From the NCBI GenBank assembly GCA_013399115.1, contig VXAA01000613.1:762025-826024 (forward strand): 64,000 nt of DNA. The letters are read 5' to 3'. The notes under the pieces are model-generated. The model saw nothing but the letters and a program-made list of their open reading frames with translations. It was not told the origin of the DNA and did not search any database. Shown here one piece after another: positions 12,701 through 25,535 of this stretch. The first letter of the stretch is position 1, and each line of letters opens with the position of its first letter. Source of the stretch: Anseranas semipalmata. Its lineage: Eukaryota; Chordata; Aves; Anseriformes; Anseranatidae. The translations under genes and the position numbers were made by a program.

Positions 12701-15097
12701 AGCTGTGCAGCCACACGGTTTCTCAGACATACGCATTCTTAGGCACAGACAGTCTCTCACACATAAGCTTATAGATTTATGATTTGTTGTGAGAGTGGAA
12801 AACAGCTGCTGCAGGCTAATCAAATACAGCAGAAGATTTAATGCAAAATATTGAAAAACACTGTCTGGTAGGAGGGTGAAATTCTTAAAAATATGCTTGT
12901 CTCATGGCTCCAGGCCAGTGCAAGAGGATTTGCACCTGGACATGATAAACGTCAGCAGCGGGTCTGGAGGAGGCTGCTTCACCCTTAGAGGGATGCCAGG
13001 CACATGGGGTAAGATTCACGTTGGGTTTGGCCCTGTGAATAAGCTACATAAGTTTGAGGCTGTGGTTTTTCCAGGGCATGCAACAGAGCTGCTTAGCATG
13101 GACTAGTAGGAGAGAAGAGTAGTCCAACTTGAGCAAAAGCTTTGCAGCACATTGGCAGAGCAGGTTGAAGTTCTCGCTATTAGCTCACTTCTGCCTGCCT
13201 CTGTGGACAAATGGAAAGCCTATTTCTTCAGGGCTGTCAATTCGGCACCTTTCACCAGTTCTGCAAAGGCTGCAAAGACTTGGAAATAATTAACTGCAAA
13301 GGAAAGAATTTCATCTCAAGTTTCTGCTGACTGACGACACAGGCAATTTATGATGCCACAAGAAGCTTGGGCTGGGATTATTTCTATGTAACTCGCTACG
13401 CTGTTGCTTGGCAGCTTAGTGACTGTGTTGGAAGTGACTGAACTAAGATTAATGCCTTGTGGATTTGAACTATAAACTTCCAAGAGTTTGGAGTTCTGGG
13501 GCTCATCTTAGCTGAGTACAGACTAGAGCTGTGGTACTGGCAAAGTACTCTTCTGCCTTCCCTGTTGCCAGTAGCTGGGACTTTCTCAGCACAGGTCTTC
13601 CCTTTCTCACTCAGCAGGTATGATCTCACCCATCCGTTTCCAAAGATGAGACTGCAGAGGGTCTGACTGAAGTTTATCTGGCAGTTGGCAAAATAGACAC
13701 ACAGGGCTGGGCTGCAAAAATAGCATGGGGCCAGTCTTCAAAGTGTCCTTCCTGTGGAACCTTGGCAGCCTCCGCTGGTCTGTGCTGCTGCTTGCCTCCT
13801 GCTTCCTTGGGTGCTAGCAGAGAAAATAGGATATCTGAGCAGGGCGCTCAGATGTCACGGCTAAAAGACAGGTGTATTTTGTGCCTGTCTGCGCTTGGTC
13901 TGCAAGAGGAGACAAGAGGCTCCTGCGCCAGTAGTGGGTTTGGTGGTGAACCCAGAGAGGGCTCTTTTGCAGTTGACGGTTGTGGGTTTAATCCCTGTTT
14001 GTTTACCTGCAAACCTGTATTATTCTTTCTGATTGGAGACTTCACAGGCTGAACCAAGCAAGCCCATTCTCCTGTGAACCCTGCTGTGAGTTAAGAGTGA
14101 ATAATTTCTGAAGAGTAGGGCTATGGGGCAGTTGGGCCAAGCCCATTGATTTTGTAGATGCCTGTCTGTACAATCTTCAGCCAGCAGCTTACCCCTAGTT
14201 ATTCCTGGATCTATCTGATCCAAATACGCTGGGAAGATTTGCCTGTCTTTGCTGTGCATTTTGGGGTCATCAGGTGAACAGCACAGTTCAGTCTGTAACT
14301 GTTCTTTGCAAGGAGCCACCAACTGCACGTCTACGTACCAGAGAACCAACAGCTCTGATTCATGACTGATGGCTGCCGTTCTGCCAAGGAACCCATTTTC
14401 CCCCTCTTCGTGGGCAGACAGCCCTGGGTAGCATAAAGTACACATTGAAACACGCTCTCCAGGGATCCGAGAAGCATCTGTTCCTTCCAGATGTTCAGTT
14501 GTCTTATTCTTTGTTAGATTTGAGGATAGGAACCCCCTTCAGTTATGTGAGGCACTCACTGTTCTCAGATGTCTGGGAGAGCGTGGGGTGGGGGGAGAGC
14601 TGGCTTTGCGTGACGTCAGCAAGGAATAGAGGCAGAGGTTTCGTGCTTTTTGGAAAACACTTGAAAGGCCTTTGAGCTCTGGCTAATCTCCATTGTTCGT
14701 GTGTTTTCCGGCAGCAGAATGAGAGAGGAAGAATGGAAAGAGACAAGAGAACAGAGCTGAGAATTAGAACTGGAAGCTTTTCCCGTGCTCAGGCGAGCTT
14801 GGCAGAACCCATCGTGGCAAATGGAACTGGATGCAACAGAATCCAGGCTTAAGCTTGGCTCAGTTCTTAGACCCGGCAGAGCCTCCTTAGATCTGCAGGA
14901 ACTTTGTGAGTAGATGAATGTTTCAGCTAGCCTCACTGAGGCAGACTCAAGTGCAGCTGTTGAATTCAGCTGTGGAATGGGGCAGAGGGTAGCATTGCAC
15001 AAATTTGAGGACTTCTTGCCCACAGCCGTTTTGTGTCTTTGATTTTTCTACAGGCTTATTTTCTTCTATTGTAGATCATAAAAACACTATTAGAACC
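9776..15097. other. Intergenic, no gene recognised
   Basis: Nothing coding is recognised. At about 10,459-10,500 an AT-rich stretch repeats AATAATGTTTAAAT twice. Short T tracts occur at about 12,090 and 12,171. Confidence 0.6.
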
Positions 15098-15215
15098 ACA
15101 CGTGCATTGCAAACTTTGACCCAGTGACATAGATAAGCTGGGGCACAAAGCTGCGAAGTGACTTGCCAGTAAATGCTTGGCAGAGCTGGGTATTGTACCT
15201 GAAATGCACTGAATT
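15098..15215 (-). mobile_element. MIR/CORE-SINE-like relic
   Basis: The run GGGGCACAAAGCTGCGAAGT, GACTTGCCAGTAAATGC, TTGGCAGAGCTGGGTATTGT, ACCTGAA follows the complement of the MIR core (GAGGCACAGAGAGGTTAAGTGACTTGCC, then GGCAGAGCTGGGATT). This is one of the clearer copies here. Confidence 0.6.
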
Positions 15216-16106
15216 CCACATTAAAGCTTTAATCCCCTTCTCTCCCATCACATTGCATTTTAGAACAGTATGGGCCAGTTGCAGAGTGCGGTTTTGGTCT
15301 GTCTGCATTATATCCTAGTCGATGGGTGGGCAGTTTGAGATACCTGGTCCGATCATTTTGGATGGAAACATTTCAAAGTGCAATGATATCTAAAACAGAC
15401 ATGGCTTGAGGAATAGAGATAATGTGGCTTTTTATTTTTCGGTGTGGATTCAACCAGGTATAGATTAGAGCAAGGCTGGAATAGAAACCTGACACTGACC
15501 AGAGCAGTGCCATGTCCCTTCAGTATATCCTTCCCACTTGTAGAACCCGCAAACTTTCCTGCTCAGTACTTGTTCTCTTTCATGTGCACTAGCAGAAAAG
15601 CTTGATTAAAAAAGAGTCATTTTCAACTCAAAGTTTTAAATGGTTTGTTCCTGATGGTGAGTCAATGATTTTTCCAGTCCCACCCCCACAATAAACAAGT
15701 ACAGGCTGAGTGTGGTCCAGAGGAAAATGTGAGTTACACATGTCCTGGCCACATGCTTCTCCAGCACCAATGATAACCATATGGTGGCTCTCAGACCCTA
15801 GCTCTCCAATGAGAAGAAGTGTTAGCAAGCATTAGTGCAAGCTCCTGCAGAGTAGATATGTAACCTAGCCTTGCCTGTAGCTGCTTGCATGTGCCCAGGA
15901 AACGCTTTCACAACCTGGTACAGTTGTAGTGTCACGTTTTGTGGTTCAGCTACACCTAAACTGAGGAGGGCTAAGCTGTTGAACTTGCTTGAGAAAATTC
16001 CTAAGAATGAACAGCACTGCGGCAGGCGTATTGCCGCCCCTTTGTGCTGAGCCCAGACCACAGAGTAAGCAGGCCTTTGCTTAGTAATTTCATGGAGATA
16101 CAGGCT

Positions 16107-16142
16107 GTTGTTGATTTTGTTGTTTGTTTGTTTGTTTGTTTT
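16107..16142. repeat. (TTTG)n simple repeat
   Basis: TTGTT followed by five to six TTTG units. A shorter copy of the same type lies at 22,108-22,136. Confidence 0.9.
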
Positions 16143-16744
16143 AAAGACCTGTTTCTCCTGTCACCCTCAAAGTGACAGTCAGAAATGTGTGTGGTATAGC
16201 TAGGAATACTAGGATATTGCTATACTGTTAAAGCATTAGTGGAGTTTGGGGGAAATGTCTCTCCCTCCCTCACTCAGTCTGTCCCACTCTTCTTTTTCTC
16301 CATCTCATCAACCAGCTGCTCTTCAGTCATGTCATCTTGTCATGGCATTAGGACCCGTTCCAGGTGGCCTTCATATGCCCTCATCAAGGTAGGCTGCGCT
16401 GGGAGAACTTAGTCCTTCATCTCCCATGCCCCCCCCGGAATACAGGAACCCTAGTATAACAAACTCTCATCACTGAACCCACAGCTTCTACTGCACTTCT
16501 CTGCTCCAGTGTTTTGCATTCCATCAATTGCTTGTCAGATCTGGGGACTGTCATGGAAGCAACCCTGTCCCCAAACCAGTGCAGGAAACACAGCCCCCAG
16601 CACGTGTCATACCGCCTACTACCAGATTGGGAACTTGCCCCAGGTTGGCTGCTCTCTGTTCCCTTACTCTCTCATCATGCCTTATATCCATTAGCCATCC
16701 ATCCATTGCATTATACTGCTTGCATACCATGCTTGCAGAGCTCT

Positions 16745-16815
16745 TAGGTCCCCATAAATTAGCATCATCATCACCATTTTCTGCAGAGTAATGGGAAAGC
16801 TGAAGCCCAGATATC
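16745..16815 (-). mobile_element. MIR-like relic, short
   Basis: CATCATCATCACCATTTTCT, then GCAGAGTAATGGGAAAGCTG and AAGCCC resembles the complement of the MIR segment with ATTATCCCCATTTTACAGA followed by GGAAACTGAGGC. It is short, so the call is weak. Confidence 0.4.
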
Positions 16816-17937
16816 CCTAAAGATGTTATTCCAATCAGGTACCTTTGAAGATTTGGTCATGGAAGAAGTCAAAGGGATTATTTTAGAACCCCTGCCGTTT
16901 GAGGCTGGTGCCCTGGTTCTCCTTTCTCTGAGCTTGCCCTGGTCTTTGCTCACACAGTGCGTGAGATTTCCACATGCGTGATTTCCCATTCCTCTTTGGA
17001 AACAGCTAGTTTCTGTAAGCACTCCATATCTCACCTGTATTTCTGTTTCTTTATTTTGAGCTACTAGCAGAGCAAACAGGAAGAGGTTCATTTTTTTATT
17101 TTGTAGCGTAAAATCTCAGCTAGGTAACCTTTATTAAAGCTAAGCTAAATACACAGCAAACATAAGCTTTACTGAGGCACCAGTTCACAGGAACTTGGCA
17201 GAGGCCTGCCTGCATTTCAGAATCCTTGTCCTTTTTCTAGATGAAAGCCCTGCAGAAGGATTTGTTTTTCAGACAGAAGGCAAGCCAAGTTGGTGATTTC
17301 ATCCCAAGGCAGGCTGTGTCAAGCTGGTCCTATTCAAACATGCAGGAAATCAACCTTGGAGCTCATTCAGAAATGAGGATGGAGAGTGGGGGTAGAGAGG
17401 GGGGCTGTGAGGAGGGCGAGATCTTGGATTTTGAAACTGAACTCTGAACAAGCAGGAAAGATACCTGCTGTCCGTGTAGTGCTGAAGGGACCAGTCCTTC
17501 ACCCTCTGAAGGATTAACTGGCAAGGTTTCAAGTAACATTTCTTAATTTCTAGTTCTTCCAAGAAGCAATCTCATCTCTGTCCTCATGCAGCCCTGCAAG
17601 GGCCATGTACAACATCGCTCTGATAAGAGGTCAAGTGGCTACCACAGGCTAAGGCAAATTTTCTCAGTGCCCTCATTCCAGTGCATTTTTTTCTGTTTAA
17701 AGCAATCATTGTCTAATTAAAACAGTTGCTTTCTGAGCTTAAATGTGGATTCCTGAGGGGAGAGAGAGTGAGCTTGCTCTGAACAAGGGAGAGGGGAGAA
17801 GGAAGTGGAAAAGTGATACTTATGAAGTAGTTCTTTACAAGCTACAGTAATGATCTCCACTTGAGCATTTGTAGAGCAGCTACATAACACCAGTGGTAGA
17901 GGGGAGGCAAGGGATGGCAGAATTCAGAACATTTATT

Positions 17938-18040
17938 CTTGGGTCTGCTACAAAATCTCTTGAGACCTTGGGCCCATCACTTTATCCTGCTTTGTACTCG
18001 TTTGTAAACAAAGAATATTTCTCTTCCTCGTAGGAAGGAG
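17938..18040 (+). mobile_element. MIR/CORE-SINE-like relic
   Basis: GAGACCTTGGGCCCATCACT, TTATCCTGC, then CTCGTTTGTAAACAAAGAAT and TTCCTCGTAGG match the order of the MIR core (TGTGACCTTGGGCAAGTCACTT, CATCTGTAAAATGGG, CTACCTCATAGGG). Confidence 0.55.
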
Positions 18041-18680
18041 TATGTCTGCCCCCAAGTTCTGCTTCACAGGTACTTGAGCAAGAAAGAGCCTCTCTAAGTA
18101 CCTAGATGGTATGATCACATTTCTCCTGCTGCCCAGAAGAGAATTTTCCCCCTCATTCCAGACCGTTTTAAAGTTCCCTCTGCCTTTAGTACCTTCCTGG
18201 TTTACAAGCTAGTGTGAATACCCTAAGCGTGCCTTGGAACCAATTTAGCTGCACAGGTTCGAAAGAAAAAAAAATGCACCTTTACTTATTTTTTGTTTTC
18301 TGATGGTGAGTGTACACCAGGTCTCTCTGCAAAAGCCCTTACTAGAATTGTGACCAGAGCAACATTTTCCATGCTGTATCTGTTCTGGCAGGGCCCACTT
18401 CTTCACTTTGCTTGTCATTGCACCACAAAGGGCAAAGATCAAAAGAGCCTGCAAGAGTTTTGTTGCTTCCTCCTCAGTTAGCTGTAGCCCCAAGCAGCGT
18501 GGGAAGCACAATGGAGAAAAGCTTGGCACAATTTTATCTGATGCTTTTCTGCAGCTGCAAGCTTGCTGTTGTTCAGCAAAGATATCACTCCAAGAACCTC
18601 CATCGCCATACAGCATTTCCGATACAGCTAATCACATGGGAATCACATGGGAAATTAGTGAGAGAAACCTGCTTGGGATC

Positions 18681-18696
18681 TGTGTGTGTGTGTGTA
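18681..18696. repeat. (TG)n microsatellite
   Basis: Seven TG units, followed by TA. It is short. Confidence 0.85.
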
Positions 18697-19261
18697 TAAT
18701 CCTTCATCCCTAAATGAAACCTGCAGGGGCTTCTCAGCAAGGCAGGCAGTTTGCTGCCACTGTTAGACAAAGCTAAGACTTGCCCCTTTGCACTTACTCT
18801 GTCTACATAAGAACTTCAAGGACTCCAGTCCTTCCTTTCTAGCAATTGCTTTCATGGATCCAGATTTTAGTGGTTTGTTTTTTTTTAATCAAGCACTTTC
18901 TGATGTGAATAATACCAACAAAATGTTTGCAACTTGGCCTGGAGGATGGGAAAAATGCAGACACCAAAAGCCAAGGCAGTTTCTTAATGTCGATGCTCAT
19001 TAGGTACTTTTTAACATTAGTGGCTGGTGCTGGAATCTGCCCACGCAGGCTGGAGGCTGAGGAAATATTATTTGAACACATCTGCTCCAAAAGATACTGT
19101 CAGACTTGGGGAGCATCTTGTGGTAATTAGGGGAATTCACTCCCTAATTTGGTCCAGCAGAGTTTTTTCCTGATTTTTTTTTCTGTTTGTGAGTTCCTTT
19201 AAAATTTTATTTTCTGTGTTGTTTTTTTCAACAAGTGAAAGGCTCCCAAGCGGTATTAAGA

Positions 19262-19360
19262 TCCTGTGTTCACATAGCACCTTCTTCCCTGTGAATTGCA
19301 AAGCACTTGGCAAAGCTGCATAAGAAGTCTTTCTGAAGTAAGGGAAGAGAAGCTTGCAGT
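19262..19360 (-). mobile_element. MIR/CORE-SINE-like relic
   Basis: CACATAGCACCTTCTTCCC, then AATTGCAAAGCACTTGGCAA resembles the TAGCACCTTTCAT and CAAAGCGCTTTACAAAC part of complement-oriented CORE-SINEs. It overlaps the 204-codon open frame of 19,137-19,751, which weakens that frame as a gene. Confidence 0.45.
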
Positions 19361-22300
19361 CACGGGCTCGAAATACAACAAAAGATTGTAATCCCTTATT
19401 GCCTTTCCACTTTATTGTTCCTGCCATATCTTCTCTCTCCTCCCTCCCCGTTTCCCAACCTACGTGTGTGCGCCTGCTTTCCAGACAGAAACCCCTACAA
19501 GACCTCAGTGCCAGGGTAAAAGCAGACCAGTTGCCCGCCTTTGACTCTTCTATCCATAATGCTTCCCTGAGCTTTCCTCCTGATCTCCTCTGCTGTGGTT
19601 TGAGTGATGTGCACTTAGTGGTAAAAGAAAGAGGTTTAACTGGATCAGCCAGCTGATGTCCCAGGCCAGAAGTGGTCCAGACAGCATCTGATGAAGTGAG
19701 ACTGTGACTCACTAGCCACTGCCTTCTGGAAACCTCTCTTAGAAGCCACATTTCCTCACTTCACTGTTGTCTTCTTCCTCTTCCTTTCTGCTGGTCTTGC
19801 CAAAGGCAGGGTCCTCCCCAGCTCCAAATTCAATCCCCCAGAAATGTTCATCTCCCATATGAGAAGGATTCCTTTACAAAATCTTTTAAAGAAGAGGACG
19901 GCTTTAAGGCCCTGTGCTTTTTCTGAAGAAGGGTCCTTTAATGTAGTTTAATTAAAAGCTCATCCTGTGGAGCTCATTTGATGTCAGTTTTGAAATTCTG
20001 TACATTTTGTTTCCATTCTTATTCTTTTGTGTGTTTAAATCAGTACATTTCCAAATAAGGTTTTTGTGTGCTCACCGCAGATCTCTGTACTCACTCCTTG
20101 AACCTTAATGCTTTTTGTAGCATTGAGCAGTGACAGGGTTATGTTAACCTCTCTGCCTCACTAGGCACATTTGTTCCCTCAAAATCAACACAGCAGCTGT
20201 AGGCGCTGACATCTGAAACAGTCCTGACTCTCTTTATGGCACTGAGTTTCTCTTTGGACTATGTGGATTGCACAGGGTGCCTTGCAAGGAACACAGGCCA
20301 GAAAAGCAGGTGCTCAAGGAAGATGAACCCCAGCTAGGAAAATACAGGTTCTGGTGTGCTGTTTTCTTGTTGACCTCTCAGCCCTTCTGAACAGGCTCCC
20401 CTTGCCCTCTGAGGCAGGGCTGCGTGGCAAAGCAGGAGCTTGCCAGCAGCTGAGAAGCTGCCCTGCATTGGCTTTTGAGTTATCACAGGTGAGCTTCCAT
20501 ATCCCTTCCTGGGGGTACTGAGGAATTTAGGTGAGAAAAAAAGTGGAAATGTGAAGGCAAATGAGTGGAGTTTAAATGGGAATATGTTTTTTGTAGATGA
20601 ACGTTGGAGGCCCTGGCTGAAACTCCTCTACATCAGATCCAGGAGACCAAACTGTTGCTTTCGGGATCCTGTGCTTGGGAGCACGCGGGAAAGCCAAGGT
20701 GGAAAGTGAGTAGTACAGCATAATGCTGAAGTATAAATGCTATTTGAACTGGGGTTGGGGATAAAGCTGTGCAGTGATTGTGTTTCTATTCAATCACACT
20801 CTAGAGAGCAAAGGAAAGCTAGAGGATGCTGCTGGGAGAAGAGGCAAGGGTACATGTGTTGTAGCTTTTGAAAAACCTTTCACTTTAAGAAAGCGAAGGT
20901 CATCTAGAAAAATCCTGAGCTGGGACAAAGATCCAAGAAACCTGCAAAGCCAGTGCAGGATTTAACCCCCCACCAACTCCTTAGTTTCCATTTCTAGCTC
21001 AACCAGCTGCCAGAGCCCTTTCCCAGGTGGCCAGGGATCTAGAAACCCTTTTCTCTAGCCAAAATGGGGAGAGAAAATAACAACAAATTGCCGTCTTGAA
21101 GCACTGAAGCTTTTATTGGAGCAGCTTTCTGTAGCCAGATGAACATACTGAGAAGGCAACACAATCAAAAGGTGCCCTAAGTGCTAGGAAGACACAGTGA
21201 AAGGTAGGGGGAAGAATCTACTTCTGTGTGAGCTGTTTAAGATGCCTGGGAGGTGGGTTGGGAGGGTGCTGCTTTGTTCTGTGCCTCTTGCCTGTGCCAT
21301 GATCATGTAAGTGCTGAGATCTGAATAGTTTTAATTTTATTCCTAATCTTCTGCGCTGTGCACAGATCATAAAAATCAGTGATGTGGTTGCCCAGTGGAG
21401 ATGAAAGCTGCTTACCTGACGTGTACAGTGAATAACAATGAGAATTAAGTTGCACATTTCAGAATTGCTTCTGCTGCTCTAGATGGATGAAATTATGCCA
21501 CGAAATGGTGGATTTCCTTAAGCTTTGTCTGCATCTCAGCACCCACATTCTTTTCATGTGGCTCTCATTGTCGTCCTCTGCCTTTGGAAGCCAAGTGCGT
21601 GGAGGTCACAGCCTAGGATCTACCCATATTAGTTTTGAAATGGGGAAAATTGTGACCCAGAAATAAGAAATTCTGCAGCTTCCCCTGAGTGCTGAGGGGA
21701 GGTGTGGTGACTGGGGGGGCTCTGAATTAAGGTGAAGTCTTTCTGGAGTCTGGGGAAGCTGTGTTACTTTCCAGTGTCCTTCTGCCTGTGGCATGACTGA
21801 TGGAGAGCCCTCCCGAGAGAGGGGAAATGGAGGCGGTGGTCATGGGGCCTGTGTTTCAGGAGTCATTTCTGTTGTCTGATACCAAGAAATGAGCGGTTGT
21901 CATGGTTACCGGCCTCCCCTTCCTGGTCTTGCCAAATGTCTTCTCCGGAGCCTCAGGCTTGGAGCAGGATTCCGTGTCTCTCTCCTGTTGAGATGATGCT
22001 CTGATCCAAGCACCTTGAATTTCAGACTTGCCTGCTTTGGCACACTCATATGACACTTATTTGTGTTTGTGCGTCTCGAGAGTCTTTGGTGTTCTTATGT
22101 TCTTACTGTTTTTTTTGTTTGTTTGTTTGTTTTTTATGAATGGGGAAGAAGTGAATGAAACAAATAATCAGCTATGGGCATACTTAGGGATGCAGCCCTG
22201 CGCTTGCAAGTTGGACAGAGGGGCTGGGTGTCTGCGTGGGTCTGTGGGGTCTCAGGTCCCTGTACCCCGTGCATGGGGTCAGGAACTCAGCACAGTCAGT

Positions 22301-22654
22301 GTCTCTCTTGTTCTTGTTTTCTGTGTTCAAACCACAGCATGTCAAGTTACGGAGTGACCTGAACCATGGCGGTCTGTCTTTGCAAGCCTTTTGGTTTGAA
22401 TGTAACTTTTTTTTTTCCCTGAATGCCAGTAGAAGAGGCTTGAGTGAAAGGTGAGCAGGTTAAAAAGGAGTCTGTCTTTTTTGGGGGGCTGGTTGGCATT
22501 GCTTTTGAGAGTGAACTGAGCTCTGAAAAAGGGCTCGTGTGGAGTCCCACACAGCAAGGGGATGGCAAGGACAGCAGCAAGCCAAGCTGTAGAAATTCTT
22601 GAAGTAGGAGGAAGGTGAGGAGTCTCAAAGGAAACATGAGGTCATTTCCCTTTT

Positions 22655-22925
22655 AACATAGTACATTTCAGAGATACTTTAACAATTAATCAATATCTAA
22701 ATCTGCAGTCCATTACAGGGCTTGGCAATGTGTTATTTTATAGTCTTACAAATGGGAGCCTGCCTGTGCTAATAGGCTGAATCCCTGAGCTACAATAAAG
22801 GTTGCTATCACATGGCAAGCACTAACTTGCTCCTCCCTGCCTTTTTAAGATGAGGTCAATTACATTTACCATTTATGGAAGATATTCTTGCATTTAAAAT
22901 GACGAGGATGCAAGGAATCCACTTT
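22655..22925. other. AT-rich block resembling a conserved non-coding element
   Basis: It is dense in TAAT/ATTA cores and long non-repetitive stretches, such as AACAATTAATCAATATC and GAGGTCAATTACATTTACC, with no open frame. Conservation cannot be tested here. Confidence 0.3.
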
Positions 22926-23819
22926 TGCTTTCTTTATTTTAAACTTTTAAAGTAATAACCATTACCAAAACGTGGGAATGAGGGGTAGGGGAATCTCTCT
23001 GCATAGGCAGCCAAGTGTTACAACATCGCTTTGGCTGCAGGCTCCAAGGCTGCTGCTAAGCCCCTTCGTAGCCTGTGCTGGAACATCTGGTCCATCTCAT
23101 GATGGATGGTCAGCCTGAACAGCCGGGCGATGGAGTCTGGTCCTGACTACTGCACGAGTGCCTAGACTGTGGGGGCTGAACAGCTGTGTCTGATGTACTG
23201 AGCACAGAGCTGGGAGTCTGCATAGCTTGAGACACTCCTGGGGAAAGAGCTCAGCTTGCAATGTCACGCTGGGAGGTACAGGCTGCAAATTGGCATCCTC
23301 CGTTCCCTGTTGAGCTCCTGGGCAGCCTGAGAGCTTCTGAGCAAAGTGTTGGACTTGCAGGTTGCCTGGGCTTCCCCAGCCCTGTGAGTAAGGTCCCACT
23401 GAGGTGTTCTTGGCATGACATATGCATTTATGTAGGCCTTGTGGTTAGGGCAGCAACCCCTTTCTACTTTGCTAGTTCTATATCTGCTGATGTTGGCTGG
23501 TATTTATTCCTCTGCCCTGCTTACCTGGTTATAAACAAGCTTTAGTTTCTCACCACTTGGATTGACCATCTTGCCCATCTCCTCTCAGGAAGAGAGAGGA
23601 ACAAAACCCAAATGTTCTTTTTTTTTAATTTATTTTTATTTTGCGCCCCCCTCATTCTTCAAATAACCAGATCATACTTCTCTAATTTCTGTCTGGAAGC
23701 TTATTTGGAGTAGCAGACAGTGAGCAACTCCTGACTCCTAACCTGAGCCCCTCTGGAGATGGGGAGGGAATGGACTACTGTGTCACTTCAGGGGTTATCA
23801 GTGAACAGCGTCGCAGGAC

Positions 23820-24060
23820 TGTGAAGGCATTAGTCATTTAATTAGCATTAACAGGGCAATTATTATCTTAATAAAATGACTGATTATGACATTGAAGTTG
23901 TATTTGAGGTTTAACAGCTGCAGCAGCCTGACTGAATTGTATGTTTGTTAATCCTCAATGAGGGTGTTCTATTTCACTGAGTGATGTTTATTTAACATGC
24001 AATAAGTGTCTTAGTGAATCTCTATCAAAGGCATATGTGGAAACCTTAATTTGAAGCATT
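23820..24060. other. AT-rich block resembling a conserved non-coding element
   Basis: It contains TTTAATTAGCATTAACAGGG, CAATTATTATCTTAATAAAA, TGACTGATTATGACATTG and TTTATTTAACATGCAATAAG. The homeodomain-core density is high and there is no coding potential. It contrasts with GC-richer flanks. Confidence 0.35.
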
Positions 24061-24426
24061 ACAGAAGAGAGTGAGACTGTTCAATTCATAAAATCCTATT
24101 TAAACATTGTGAGCTCCAAATCCAGCCAGTGCCAAAGCAAACTGTATCCTGTAAGTCCTGTGCCAGATGTCTCATGTGGGGTATACTCAAGGTCCAAAGA
24201 AAATAAGGTCTGAAGGGAACACTCTGGCCATTGAATCTCCAATCCAGCCTATATAAAGGGGTTTCGTTTCCATTCAGGGAATACAAACCTCTTCTATATG
24301 GATCCTGTTCAAAGTGTGTTTGCTGAACAATTCTTCCCAGCAGCAGTGATTCTCGGTAACACCTACGCCTGTGAGCAAAACTAGATCTGGTGGAAAGGTT
24401 TGGGAAATACTCTAAACCTCTCTGTA

Positions 24427-24488
24427 AAATTCTGAGAAAGAAGAGACAATGAATCAAGAAGATTCAAATTCTGAGAAAGAAGAGACAA
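24427..24488. repeat. 23-bp direct repeat, period 39
   Basis: The same 23 bases, beginning AAATTCTGAGAAAGAAG, occur at 24427-24449 and 24466-24488 with a 16-base spacer. This points to a recent local duplication. Confidence 0.9.
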
Positions 24489-25419
24489 AGATAGAGAGGT
24501 CTCTGGGTTTTTCACGTGGCACCAACTAGTGTCTAGCCTGGTGTTAGACACCCTAGCTGTTCTGATTGTGTTCTGGGTCAGACGTGAGACGAAGCGTTAG
24601 CAAACATGACTTTATCTTTTTTCTTTTTTCTTTTTCGCCCCCTTTCTGTGTCCTATGACTTTAGGTAACTTGCTGCCATGTGACCGCCATGGTTCATCAC
24701 ACTTTGAGCAGGGTGCTCCAGGATATTGGGGAATTGACCTCTGGGAGGCTGACGTGGTGTACCTGGAGGTCCTGACTTCCCTCTGAACCTGACCTGTTTC
24801 TGTCTGAGTGCCTCTGGTATTTTGCAGGTAGATGCATGTTCATTTTGCCTGTTTTCAGAGACTTTTGGACATGAACCAGGTCTGAACTGGCACCCTGTAG
24901 CAGCAGTGAACTCAGCTAAGAGGCAGGATCTTTTAGTGCTAATTTGGCACCGAGTTAATGCAGGCACAGGACTCCCAGTTGGCTCAGACACAGGCAGAGC
25001 ACATGCATAGACATGACACAGGCTGTATCTTGAGCTCCTTCGAGTTTTGTGGCAATTCAGCCCCACATCCAAACTTTTGGACTCCAATGCCATCCTTGTG
25101 GGCCAGGACAGCACTCAGGCATTGAATCAGGACTCAGCTTTCCTTCCACCTATATGTGAACTGTTCCTCCTGGGCAAGAGAAGGGATTGGCAGTCCTGGC
25201 AGCCTTCACAGCATGAGCTGTGTTTGCTTTCGGTGAAACACATAATTGGACAGGGACCGACACCTGAGGCTCCTGGGAGCTCTGCTCTGTTTTCTCAGGT
25301 GAGTGCAGGCAAGCTGCACTATCTGTGAAACACGTCTGCTGGGGTGAAGCCTTCTTCATGTCTGTATGAGATCATCTGCTGCGGCAGTAACGTCCTGTGT
25401 GTTTTCTCATTACAAAGGC

Positions 25420-25535
25420 AGTTCTGAAGTATTGTCCTGTGTCAGAGAAGGAAACAGAGGGGCTAAAAGGATTGCCTGAGGCTACTTGAGAAGACAACAT
25501 CAGGCTGGTATAGAAGCTGTCTCTTGTCCAAGAGA
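25420..25535 (-). mobile_element. MIR-like relic
   Basis: GTCAGAGAAGGAAACAGAGG, GGCTAAAAGGATTGCCTGAG, then GGCTGGTATAGAAGCTG tracks the complement of the MIR core (GAGGAAACTGAGGC, TTAAGTGACTTGCCCAAGG, GGCAGAGCTGGGATT). It is diverged. Confidence 0.4.

Larger units (their letters stand above)
18041..22654. other. Intergenic, no gene recognised
   Basis: Apart from the SINE relic at 19,262 there is only a 204-codon minus-strand frame (19,137-19,751) without family resemblance, treated as chance. No splice-coherent exon set was found. Confidence 0.55.

Noticed and set aside
19137..19751. 204-codon minus-strand open frame
   Set aside because: No domain, signal or family resemblance. It overlaps a SINE-like relic, and one frame of this size is tolerable by chance in 64 kb read in six frames.
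24249..24258. TATATAAAGG, TATA-box-like
   Set aside because: No initiator, CpG cluster or gene downstream. Such matches are common in AT-rich DNA.
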